A stretch of 64,000 nt of DNA, from the NCBI GenBank assembly GCA_016721185.1, contig JADKIP010000014.1:310001-374000 (forward strand), in the 5' to 3' direction. The notes beneath the pieces are model-generated. The model did no database searches and had not been told where the DNA came from. It saw nothing but the letters and a program-made list of their open reading frames with translations. The stretch is from Candidatus Dechloromonas phosphorivorans. GTDB taxonomy: Bacteria; Pseudomonadota; Gammaproteobacteria; Burkholderiales; Rhodocyclaceae. Shown here piece by piece: positions 57,290 through 64,000 of this stretch. Both the position numbers and the translations under genes were made by a program. The stretch's first letter is position 1, and every line of letters starts with the position of its first letter.

Positions 57290-57639
57290 TTAGTTGCTCA
57301 CGTTGCCCATCCGACAACTCGCCAAGCTGGCACAGCCACCCACGGAATGATTTCGCGTCCATGATCCGCTCCCGTTAGCCTTCTTGACTTCAGTATAGAA
57401 AAACCAACGGGTTTCGCAAACAGAGCCTTTGTTTTTAGCTTGTGCGCCATGGTCTGGGCGGGCGTGGCGTCGGCCGGCAAGGCGGCCGGTTCGGTAAAGC
57501 GCTCCTGCGTCGCCAAATGGTGTTCGTCCCGCTTCACCGCAATGAACGGCTCAATGCTGCACGCCTCACAGGCCTCGGCATTCTTGGCGCTGTAAAAGCC
57601 CGTTTCCGCCAACAGCTGTTTGGCATCTGCGCGTCGCTC

Positions 57640-57914
57640 CATTGGCGCTGGGCCGCCTCGATGCGTTGTTTCGTCGCAAGCCATTCGATCGACAATTCAT
57701 AATCCGGATCGGCATACCCCGGCCCTGCCTTTTGGGTAAAAGGCGCCTTGCGGCCGACGAGATAAATTTGCCAGGCAATCTCTTCCAGCCGGGCTATCGA
57801 CTGATCTTCAACCCGGAAGAGTGGATCGAAATAGGCCTGACGAAAACGCTCACCGAACTCGGCACGCGCAAGCTTGGCCGGTGCCTGGCCTTTGCGAATT
57901 TCAATCACGCTCAC
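57640..57914 (-). pseudogene. N-terminal part of a flavodoxin-like NAD(P)H-dependent oxidoreductase, cut by the IS remnant
   Basis: About 92 codons resemble the N-terminal extension of flavodoxin-like FMN reductases: an EFGERFRQAYFDPLF block, then RLEEIAWQIYLVGRKAPFTQKAGPGYADPDYELSIEWLAT. After QRQWSDA the sequence switches to IS1182 DNA in another frame. An open frame runs on to 57534 but encodes out-of-frame IS sequence. The FMN-binding domain is lost. The ATG overlaps the stop of the glycine-rich gene upstream (ATGA), so the two were an operon. Confidence 0.72.
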
Positions 57915-58438
57915 AGTACACTCGCCACATCTTTAAATTCCCCCACTGCCGCCCCGATGATCTCCCGGGCGATTGTCGTTTCCTCTGCGGTCCGGGTTTC
58001 GACAAGCAGAACAACCTGACCATTGGCGATCGCATCACGAACCAGATCGGACAGCCAGCCGTTCTTGGGTTCGACATCTTTCCCCGCGCCCGCCGCTGCC
58101 CCGACAAAGGCGCCAAGGCTGGCCCCCCAGCCCAGCATGACCAGCGGTGCAATCAGCGGACTGGCGACGAACAAGCTGACGTTTGCCGCAACAATGGCAA
58201 GTTGCGCCAGGGCGCCGATGCCGGTTCCAACCGCTGTGCCAACGGCGCCGTCGACGAGAACATTGGTCAGCACTTCGTTACTCTGCCCGGTCGGCTCGGT
58301 GACTACCGGCCCCGAATCAGCATCAAAAAGTTGTAGTTGCGCCAGAGGCAGGCCGCGCTGGGCAAGGCGGGAACGTGCTCCTTCAGCTTCTGCGCGGTGG
58401 GCAAAAAAACCTGATACGTGATGGCGATATTCGTCCAT
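57911..58438 (-). CDS. Glycine-zipper protein of unknown function
   Basis: A 175-residue protein with an N-terminal domain MDEYRHHVSGFFAHRAEAEGARSRLAQRGLPLAQLQLF, similar in pattern to the ferredoxin-like general stress proteins of the YsnF/DUF1269 kind. A Gly/Ala-rich helical stretch (about 65-125, GAVGTAVGTGIGALAQLA and GWGASLGAFVGAAAGAG) follows, and then a short alpha/beta tail VVLLVETRTAEETTIARE. The layout suggests a membrane-associated stress protein, which is inference. An inverted repeat ATCCGCC / GGCGGAT lies in its leader (58458-58474). Confidence 0.6.
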   Translation of the reverse strand: MDEYRHHVSGFFAHRAEAEGARSRLAQRGLPLAQLQLFDADSGPVVTEPTGQSNEVLTNVLVDGAVGTAVGTGIGALAQLAIVAANVSLFVASPLIAPLVMLGWGASLGAFVGAAAGAGKDVEPKNGWLSDLVRDAIANGQVVLLVETRTAEETTIAREIIGAAVGEFKDVASVL

Positions 58439-58710
58439 GTCTATTCTCCTTGAGGTGATCCGCCGTCGGCGGATGAAACATCAGACTGGCACCGGTTTTG
58501 CCCGCCGTCTGTATGTTGTCGCACCAAACCGTGGGCGCTCATCGAGGCAATAAAAAACGCATTGGCAGGCCTTGCCTCAGACTGTTTTCGATCCCTGTAT
58601 CCAGGTGTGCCATTCGCGGCCGGGTCGCCGGCCATTAAAAAGCTTACGACACCAAAAACGCCCCTTGGGGGTGCCCTGACCTGAATTGTTTCGCTGCCTT
58701 TTATCCGCAG

Positions 58711-61149
58711 TCAGCCAGACAAGGGGGCGCCGATCAGGCTGGCAAATTCGTCGAGCGGCAGTGGCCGGGCGAAGAGAAAACCCTGGCCTTCGCCGCAGCC
58801 CATCGCCCGCAACATTTCAGCCTGTTCCCGACGCTCGATGCCTTCGACGGTGATTGCCATGTGCATGGCCCGGCTGAGTGCGACGATGGCTTCAACGACT
58901 GCCCGCTGGTTCTCGCTCGCCGGCAAGTCGACGATAAATGAGCGGTCAATCTTGATGCGTTTGATCGGCAGGTCGCGCAGAACGCTGAGCGACGAATAGC
59001 CGGTGCCAAAGTCATCGATGCTGATGGCGACGCCGAGTTCCTCCAGCGCCTTGAGGATAAGCAGGCTGCGCTCGGTTGCCTGCAGCGTGCTTTCGGTGAT
59101 TTCCAGTTCCAGCGAACTGGCGGGAAAGCCGGTTTCGGCCAGTACCGATTTGACGATGGCGACAAAATCAGTGCTGTGAAACTGTCGTGCCGAAACATTG
59201 ACCGCCAGGTGGAAAAGCTCACCCACCGCCTTGGCCCGGACAAAGTCGAGCATTTCGCTGCAGGCGCGGTGCAGTACCCAGCGGCCGATCTCTTCGATCA
59301 GGTCGCTTTCTTCGGCGATGGCGATGAAACCACCCGGCAAAACCAGGCCGCGCTCCGGATGTTGCCAGCGCACCAGGGCTTCGACCCCGACGATCCGATG
59401 ATTGGCGAGATCAACCCGCGGCTGGTAATGGACGCGTAATTCTTTCGTGGCGATAGCGCGGCGCAAACCTTGCTCGACATCCATCCGCTCGGTTGCCCAG
59501 GCTGACATGTTCTCGGCGTAAAAATGATAGCGGTTGCGCCCCTCGGCTTTGGCGGTGTACATCGCCATGTCGGCGGCCCGCATCAATTGCTGGGTGTCGG
59601 CACCATTGTCCGGAAAAATGGCGATGCCGAGGCTACCGGAGATTGAAATCGACTGGCTTGCCACGAGGATTGGCAGGCGGAGTTGCTCAAGAATTTTCTG
59701 CGCCAGTTGGGCTGCGTAATCCGGATTGGCGCTGCCGGCGAGGATGACGAACTCATCGCCGCCGAGACGGGCGATCGTGTCGCTGCTGCGCAAGATGTTT
59801 TTCAGGCGCTCGCCGACGTGCCGCAGTAGCTGATCACCGACTGCATGCCCGAGCGAGTCGTTAATCAACTTGAAGCCATCGAGATCGAGAAACAGCAGCA
59901 GACAGCGTTGCTCGCTGCGCGCGGCCAGTTCAATAGCGTTTTCCAGCCGGTCATTGAACAGCAGGCGGTTGGGCAGGCCGGTCAGCGGATCGTGATGCGC
60001 CAGATGGTGAAGCTGCTGTTGAGCCTCGTAAATGGCGGTTACATCGGAAAAAGCGGTGACGAAGTGGGTCACCTTGCCGCTTACGTCGCGGACCATGCTG
60101 ATGCTCTGCCAGGCAGGAAAGGTTTCACCGTTCCGGCGCTGGCAATTCACTTCGCCATGCCAGAAACCGGCGGCATCATCCTTCAACGAGGCGGCATAGC
60201 GTTCCGGGCCGGGGCTGACGTGGAGCAGGAGATCCGGATCGAGACCGATAATTTCGTCTTCGGCGTAGCCGGTAATTCGTGAAAATGCGGTGTTGACCGC
60301 AACCGTGTGGCGCTCGACATCGGAAATGACGATAGCTTCTGCCGTGGCATGGAAAACGACACTGGACTGGCGCAGCTGTTCGTCATCCTTGTGCCGCTGG
60401 GTAACGTCCCGCAGGATGCCGACGACGCGACGGACGGCGCCGGCTTTGCCGTAGGCCTTGGCATGGGCCTCCATGTGGCGGGCCGGGGAATGGCTGCTGA
60501 CCGTGCGAAATTCGACCTGTACGGCTTCAGGACGAAGCAGTGTGGGATTGAGCGCCGCATGCACGCGCTCCCGGTCTGCCGGGGCGACGCGGGCAATAAA
60601 AGTTTCCCAAGGCTCGTCGAGGGGCAGTAGTTGATTGCCGAGGAGCTTGCCGAGGCGAGGGTCACCCTGCAAACGGTCGGTGGCCGGGCTCCATTCAAGT
60701 ACGCCGAGTGCCCCCGCATTGAGGGCAAGTTGCAGGCGCTCTTCGCTTTGTTCGACCGCGACCTCATCTTCGTGGCGAGCCATCGCCATCTGGATGGTGG
60801 CGTGCAGTTCGCGACCCTCGCAGGGTTTGATCAGATAGCCGAAAGGGCGACTCTCAAGGGCACGATTCAGCGTGTCATCTTCGGCATAGGCGGTGAGGAA
60901 AATAACGGGAATCTGGTGGTTGGCGCGAATCTGCTTCGCCGCCTCAATGCCATCCATATGTCCTTCCAGGTGAATGTCCATCAGTACCAGATCAGGCTTT
61001 TCGGCCGCGGCCTGCGTGACCGCCTGTTCGCCGCTGGCGACGACCGCACTGACATGGTAGCCGAAGCCCTGCAACTGTCTTTTGAGGTCGAAAGCGACAA
61101 TGCGTTCGTCTTCGACCAGCATCAGATTGATTGGCAATCTCGCGCTCAT
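58711..61149 (-). CDS. Response regulator with PAS, GGDEF and EAL domains
   Basis: An 812-residue cytosolic regulator of cyclic-di-GMP. A receiver domain (about 1-125) has the phospho-Asp in LVLMDIHLEGHMDG; two PAS-like domains (about 140-385) follow, the second with CQRRNGETFPAWQS. A GGDEF domain (about 395-550) carries an intact ARLGGDEFV motif (about 461), and an EAL domain (about 570-805) has VEALVRWQHP (about 591), IDDFGTGYSSL and the late EGIERREQAEMLRAMGC. Both cyclase and phosphodiesterase motifs look intact, so the net activity is open. It overlaps the kinase gene by 4 bases; the kinase is its likely phosphodonor. Confidence 0.92.
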   Translation of the reverse strand: MSARLPINLMLVEDERIVAFDLKRQLQGFGYHVSAVVASGEQAVTQAAAEKPDLVLMDIHLEGHMDGIEAAKQIRANHQIPVIFLTAYAEDDTLNRALESRPFGYLIKPCEGRELHATIQMAMARHEDEVAVEQSEERLQLALNAGALGVLEWSPATDRLQGDPRLGKLLGNQLLPLDEPWETFIARVAPADRERVHAALNPTLLRPEAVQVEFRTVSSHSPARHMEAHAKAYGKAGAVRRVVGILRDVTQRHKDDEQLRQSSVVFHATAEAIVISDVERHTVAVNTAFSRITGYAEDEIIGLDPDLLLHVSPGPERYAASLKDDAAGFWHGEVNCQRRNGETFPAWQSISMVRDVSGKVTHFVTAFSDVTAIYEAQQQLHHLAHHDPLTGLPNRLLFNDRLENAIELAARSEQRCLLLFLDLDGFKLINDSLGHAVGDQLLRHVGERLKNILRSSDTIARLGGDEFVILAGSANPDYAAQLAQKILEQLRLPILVASQSISISGSLGIAIFPDNGADTQQLMRAADMAMYTAKAEGRNRYHFYAENMSAWATERMDVEQGLRRAIATKELRVHYQPRVDLANHRIVGVEALVRWQHPERGLVLPGGFIAIAEESDLIEEIGRWVLHRACSEMLDFVRAKAVGELFHLAVNVSARQFHSTDFVAIVKSVLAETGFPASSLELEITESTLQATERSLLILKALEELGVAISIDDFGTGYSSLSVLRDLPIKRIKIDRSFIVDLPASENQRAVVEAIVALSRAMHMAITVEGIERREQAEMLRAMGCGEGQGFLFARPLPLDEFASLIGAPLSG

Positions 61150-62267
61150 GATGCGTCCTTCTCGACAAGACTATTTGGAAAGGTGACGCAGAACCGTGTC
61201 CCCATTTCCCGCTTTATTTCCAGCGTTCCATGCAGTTGTTCAACCAGCAGCGGCACCAGTTGCAGGCCCAGTGAAACACACGAGGCCAGCACCGCTTCTT
61301 CGGGCAATCCGATACCGTCATCGGCCACACTGAAACGGATCAGGCCGGCGCTGTCCTTATTCAATTCGATGAGAATTTGACCGCAACGTTCCCCGGGGAA
61401 GGCGTGCTTGAAGGAATTGGTGACCAGTTCGTTGAGCAGCAGGCCACAGGGAATTGTTCGTTCCAGATCGAGTTGGACGCTTTCCTGCGGTGGGACGATA
61501 CGCAGCATGATGCGGTTGCCGGTGCCGCGATAGGTGGCCCGGATCGAATGCATCAGACGCTCGAGATAATCGCCCAGATCGAGGCGCGAAAAATCCTTGC
61601 GCTCGTAGAGTAACTGGTGCGTCAGCGCCATCGCCTTTACGCGGCCACAGCTCTCGGCCAGCATGGTGCGCAGGCGCGGGTCGGCGGCATGGTCGGCCTG
61701 CAGGTTGAGCAGGCTGGTAATTACCTGCAGATTGTTTTTGACCCGGTGGTGCACTTCGTTGAGCAACACGGTTTTTTCAAGCAGCGCATCTTCGAGCCTC
61801 TGCTTGGTGCGCTGGCGTTCGGTGATGTCGATGATCGAAGCCAGTACCATGATGCCCGCCTCGGTATCGATCGGATTGAGGCCGATCTCAACCGGGAATT
61901 CGCTGCCGTCCGAGCGGCAACCGGCGAGGTCGCGGCCAACGCCCATCGGTCGCGGCTTTGAATCGCCAAAAAAACCGGCGCGGTAAGCCACATGGTGCTG
62001 ACGAAAACGTTCCGGCACGAGCATTTCGACTGACTGGCCGATCAACGCGGCGCGCTCGTAATTGAACATTTGCTCGGTCTGTGCGTTGACCAGCACCATG
62101 ATGCCGTCGCGGTCGATCATGACCATCGCACTGGGTGCCCACTCGACAACGCGGCGAAATGAGTCCTCGCCAAGTTGCGACCCGACGCTCAATGGAGATA
62201 CATGCGGGCAGGACGGCTGGCCTTCGGTTTGTTCTGGAGTTTTGCCGCAGGTTGAAAACACATCCAT
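61146..62267 (-). CDS. PAS-domain histidine kinase (HisKA_2 type)
   Basis: A 373-residue soluble kinase. Its PAS domain (about 35-155) has VVEWAPSAMVMIDRDGIMVLVNAQTEQMFNYER and SDGSEFPVEIGLNPI. The HisKA_2 domain has the phospho-His in LNEVHHRVKNNLQVI (about 172), and the ATPase domain has LLLNELVTNSFKHAFP and VADDGIGLPEE. No membrane segment is seen, so the signal is cytosolic. It is coupled by an ATGA overlap to the GGDEF-EAL response regulator, forming a two-component route into cyclic-di-GMP. Confidence 0.88.
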   Translation of the reverse strand: MDVFSTCGKTPEQTEGQPSCPHVSPLSVGSQLGEDSFRRVVEWAPSAMVMIDRDGIMVLVNAQTEQMFNYERAALIGQSVEMLVPERFRQHHVAYRAGFFGDSKPRPMGVGRDLAGCRSDGSEFPVEIGLNPIDTEAGIMVLASIIDITERQRTKQRLEDALLEKTVLLNEVHHRVKNNLQVITSLLNLQADHAADPRLRTMLAESCGRVKAMALTHQLLYERKDFSRLDLGDYLERLMHSIRATYRGTGNRIMLRIVPPQESVQLDLERTIPCGLLLNELVTNSFKHAFPGERCGQILIELNKDSAGLIRFSVADDGIGLPEEAVLASCVSLGLQLVPLLVEQLHGTLEIKREMGTRFCVTFPNSLVEKDAS

Positions 62268-62370
62268 CTCAGGCTCCTTCGCAGCTTGATCCCGGCAGAG
62301 TAAGGAGCCGTACCGAACTCCCCTCCGAGCAACTAAGTAATTAGACCAGCGAGAACCAGAAAAGGTCAGG

Positions 62371-62793
62371 CTATTCCTTCAGCTTTGCCGACAAGGTGAT
62401 CGTCGCGTTCAGCAGCTTTGAAACCGGGCAGTCGGCTTTGGCGGCAAAAGCGATTTTTTCGAAGGTGGCCGGGTCGGCTCCCGGAATGTCGGCAACCAGA
62501 TCAAGATGGACAGCGACGATCTCGAATCCGCCGTCCAACTTTTCGAGCGTCACGGTGGCCCGTGTGTGCAGGTTCTTCGCCGTCATGCCTTCTTTTTCCA
62601 GCGCCGCCGCCAGCGCCATGGTGAAGCAGCCGGCATGGGCGGCGCCAATCAGTTCTTCCGGGTTGGTGCCTGGCCCCTCTTCAAAACGGGTGTTGAACCC
62701 GTACTGCGTTTTCAATACGCCGCTCTGGGTCGAAATGGTGCCGGTGCCACTTTTGGGGCCGCCAGTCCAGCTGGCTGATGCACTGCGTTGCAT
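62371..62793 (-). CDS. osmC: OsmC-family peroxiredoxin
   Basis: A 140-residue OsmC protein, a thiol-dependent reductase of organic hydroperoxides. Two catalytic Cys are seen: Cys about 56 in AHAGCFTMALAAAL and Cys about 121 in AKADCPVSKLLNA. The GTNPEELIGAAHA loop and the N-terminal SASWTGGPKSGTGTIST are of the OsmC rather than the Ohr subgroup. A single gene upstream of the GGDEF-EAL/kinase pair; no thiol-responsive regulator is nearby. Confidence 0.9.
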   Translation of the reverse strand: MQRSASASWTGGPKSGTGTISTQSGVLKTQYGFNTRFEEGPGTNPEELIGAAHAGCFTMALAAALEKEGMTAKNLHTRATVTLEKLDGGFEIVAVHLDLVADIPGADPATFEKIAFAAKADCPVSKLLNATITLSAKLKE

Positions 62794-62854
62794 GATGGGA
62801 TCTCCTGTATCGATTGATTAATAGCTGCCCTTGGGCTTTCGCCAGCCTTCAACG

Positions 62855-63283
62855 GCAGCAACTGGCCGCGCAGTTCTCATCGGGATGCTGGGCGGTATGA
62901 ACATGGACGTAGAGGTTGCCGGCAATGAAGCTGGCGTACTGGGCCTAGCTCCAGCTTGGTGTTGGGGGGACGGCATAACTGTCATCGGCGGTTTTTCCCA
63001 AAGGTAACGATGACCGGCCCGTTCTTGCCGACGGGGCTTCGTGGATATGCGCCATTGTTGGCACTAGCCCGAAGGTCTTGATACTGCCGATCACGACGTG
63101 GTCGGGCGTAATCATGAATTGACCGGTGCCTCAGGCGGTCGTCACGACCAGCGGCACCCGGTGCTGCCGGTCAACAGAAACTGAAATCGGTTCCTGGGCG
63201 TAAGAGGTGGGTCGAGGCCAGAAAAATCAGGGCCAGTGGCGCGATCCGGCTGAGCAGAGCGCTGGGGATGATTGTTTGATCAT
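62855..63283 (-). pseudogene. Decayed CHRD-domain gene
   Basis: The minus strand, after an ATG at 63283 with an AAGGAAA site, encodes in pieces a signal-peptide-like stretch (SRIAPLALIFLAS), then RVPLVVTTA-stop-GTGQFMITPDHV, SIKTFGLVPTMAHIHEA and finally AQYASFIAGNLYVHVHTAQHP. The GTGQF, MAHIHEA and AGNLYVHVHTAQHP blocks are hallmarks of CHRD domains, extracytoplasmic proteins of uncertain role. The pieces lie in different frames with at least one in-frame stop, so several frameshifts have occurred. Nothing else is recognised in this stretch. Confidence 0.75.
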
Positions 63284-63502
63284 GTTTGTTTCCTTGAAAA
63301 ATGCTGGGATTGGGGGCGGTTGGGGTGAGTTTTGCCAGGTAGGGGGCTGGTTTTACAGGCCTTCTTCTGCTCGCTTCTGTTGGGCTGCACTGCAAGAAAA
63401 AACTTTTTCCAGGCAGTCGAATGCCGGCGGGCAGAGAGGCAATATGCGCCGGCGCCACCCTTTATTCCGTGCGCTGACCCACACAGGGAATTTGCCCGCC
63501 GA

Positions 63503-63516
63503 TGTGCGATATCGCA
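63503..63516. promoter_or_regulatory. Perfect 14-bp palindrome, candidate operator
   Basis: GTGCGATATCGCAC is a perfect palindrome in the 336-base non-coding gap between the CHRD remnant and the SRPBCC gene, 104 bases upstream of the latter. No bound factor can be named. The rest of the gap (63284-63619) shows nothing I can support; the open frames crossing it have no family resemblance. Confidence 0.4.
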
Positions 63517-63619
63517 CCGACGCCTTTGATTACTGTCGACTATGTATTGATCCGATGCTGCCGATCGTTGTTTCATCGTTGGCAGACAGCTTGTTCAAAC
63601 TTGAGGATCTGGACAAACC

Positions 63620-64000
63620 ATGGCGGCCTACCACTTGCTGACGATCTGGCGTATTGAGGCGCCACTGGAAGACGTTTATACGGCTGTCCAGAATTCCTTG
63701 CGTTGCCCAGCGTGGTGGCCGGGTGTGAAAGAAAGTCGAGCAGTTGCAATCTGGTCAGGCCAGCGGCATTGACAGCGTCTGGCGGTATTGCTGGCAGGGG
63801 AATTTGCCTTATCAGTTGGTTTTTGACGTGCGCGCAACCCGGATCGAACCTTTGCTGGCGATTGAGGGCAGCGCGAGTGGCGATCTCGAAGGGACTGGCC
63901 GCTGGCTTTTTTCCAGCGAGGGCGCGGTCAGCGTCGTGCGTTATGAATGGCAGGTGCGCAGTACCCGCTGGTGGATGAATCTGATCGCACCGTTGGCCCG
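63620..64000 (+). pseudogene. SRPBCC (polyketide cyclase-like) gene, frameshifted, partial
   Basis: The ATG at 63620 opens YHLLTIWRIEAPLEDVYTAVQN...CPAWWPGVK, the start of an SRPBCC lipid-binding/START-like domain. Near 63725-63735 the frame breaks (GTGAAAGAAAGTCGAG). The continuation in another frame reads VEQLQSGQASGIDSVWRYCWQGNLPYQLVFDVRATRIEPL and SGDLEGTGRWLF, clearly the same domain, open to the window edge. Either the gene is broken or a base is wrong in the assembly. The ligand is unknown. Confidence 0.72.

Larger units (their letters stand above)
55442..57362 (-). pseudogene. IS1595-family transposase, interrupted by IS5
   Basis: The start ATG (57360-57362) and first 22 or so codons, reading MDAKSFRGWLCQLGELSDGQ, lie to the right of the IS5 element. 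The rest (KHRLLGGEASDDARDW onward) lies to the left, from 56317 down to 55442. Joined across one TTAG copy the frame is continuous. The main part shows the zinc-ribbon N-terminal domain (CPHCQAAH, YRCCDCHRTF), a helix-turn-helix, and the ISXO2-like catalytic domain with NIVEADETYFLESFKG, LCSDGASVYRAT and VQHVNAYDSRLKQWIRRFNGV, including the H/N variant of the DDE set. The gene was intact before the IS5 hit. Confidence 0.9.
55416..57427 (-). mobile_element. IS1595-family element, split by an IS5 insertion
   Basis: The ends are inverted repeats GGCTCTGTTTTCGAAACCCG (left, from 55416) and GGCTCTGTTTGCGAAACCCG (right, read inward from 57427), one mismatch in 20. They are flanked by a perfect 8-base duplication TTTGTTTT (55408-55415 and 57428-57435), the size expected for IS1595. 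Without the 976 bases of the IS5 insertion and its duplication the element would be about 1036 bp. Confidence 0.92.
53434..57645 (-). mobile_element. IS1182-type remnant hosting three other insertion sequences
   Basis: The left border TAGCAGCCTGTCGGACTTGG (from about 53435) looks like the 3' terminal repeat of IS1182-type elements. The transposase C-terminus is found in two blocks on the minus strand. Block 57436-57645 encodes DAKQLLAETGFYSAKNAEAC...HKLKTKA, and block 55227-55415 encodes KTKAGRALYALRKQTVEPV...NLKRMAVLRP and the stop. Removing the IS1595 insert and one TTTGTTTT copy restores the frame. The first part of the transposase and the other end of the element are missing; they are replaced by a fusion to the flavoprotein gene near 57640, so a deletion followed insertion. 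Confidence 0.82.

Noticed and set aside
58441..58635. 64-codon frame between the glycine-zipper gene and the GGDEF-EAL gene
   Set aside because: Low-complexity, polar product without ribosome site or similarity; the stretch is more likely leader sequence.
63207..63641. 144-codon plus-strand frame across the CHRD remnant and the gap
   Set aside because: No family resemblance, no ribosome site, and it overlaps both the decayed CHRD gene and the palindrome region.

Overview
The window looks like a chromosomal segment of a betaproteobacterium, most likely a Rhodocyclales member of the Dechloromonas/Azonexus type. This is inferred from the sdh-gltA-sucAB-lpd cluster, a GlrK/lipoprotein/GlrR locus, a phasin gene, a class IIC group II intron and the overall protein flavour. 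No rRNA or species-specific marker is present.

Layout. (1) 1-8.3 kb: TCA-cycle block: end of sdhA, sdhB, sdhE, gltA, sucA, sucB, lpdA. (2) 8.5-15.8 kb: ettA, then a divergent locus. A bactofilin plus FeeM-like acyltransferase operon reads left. glrK, a QseG-like lipoprotein and the sigma-54 activator glrR read right, followed by a BON-domain lipoprotein. Three TGTC-N10-GACA-type sites and two GG-N10-GC promoters lie in exactly the two non-coding gaps, so this looks like a self-contained sigma-54 regulon. (3) 15.8-21 kb: a stand-alone lipoyl-domain protein, two identical tRNA-Arg(ACG) genes, an ORF-less group IIC intron directly after their terminator, a sirtuin, a phasin and parC.

(4) 21-42.5 kb: a defence-rich island. 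It holds an AAA ATPase/DUF4276 pair translationally coupled to parC, and a LysR/tautomerase/isochorismatase module. A Wadjet (jetABCD) operon follows, with a complete Septu (ptuA-ptuB) cassette placed between jetB and jetC. A ParE/ParD-like toxin-antitoxin pair stands at its head. Beyond it are DUF3597, an LRR-kinase, a 1731-residue exonuclease-RecQ-UvrD fusion, and the broken end of a second jetD beside an IS4 element with a perfect 9-bp target duplication. (5) 44-53.4 kb: amino-acid and NAD metabolism: alaA, hom, thrC, nadC and nnrDE. Between hom and thrC lie a DUF2249 gene and a polytopic membrane protein, downstream of an FNR-like box.

(6) 53.4-57.9 kb: an insertion-sequence graveyard. 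An IS1182-type remnant contains an IS1380 element and an IS1595 element, the latter itself split by an internally deleted IS5 element. The far side is fused to a truncated flavoprotein gene. (7) 57.9-64 kb: a glycine-rich protein, a REC-PAS-GGDEF-EAL regulator coupled to a HisKA_2 kinase, an OsmC protein, a decayed CHRD-domain gene, and a frameshifted SRPBCC gene running off the end.

Stretches above 300 bases without an intact gene are the intron (16374-17002), the CHRD remnant (62855-63283) and the 336-base gap before the SRPBCC gene (63284-63619). The last holds one palindrome and otherwise nothing I can support. All coordinates of termini and sites were read by eye.
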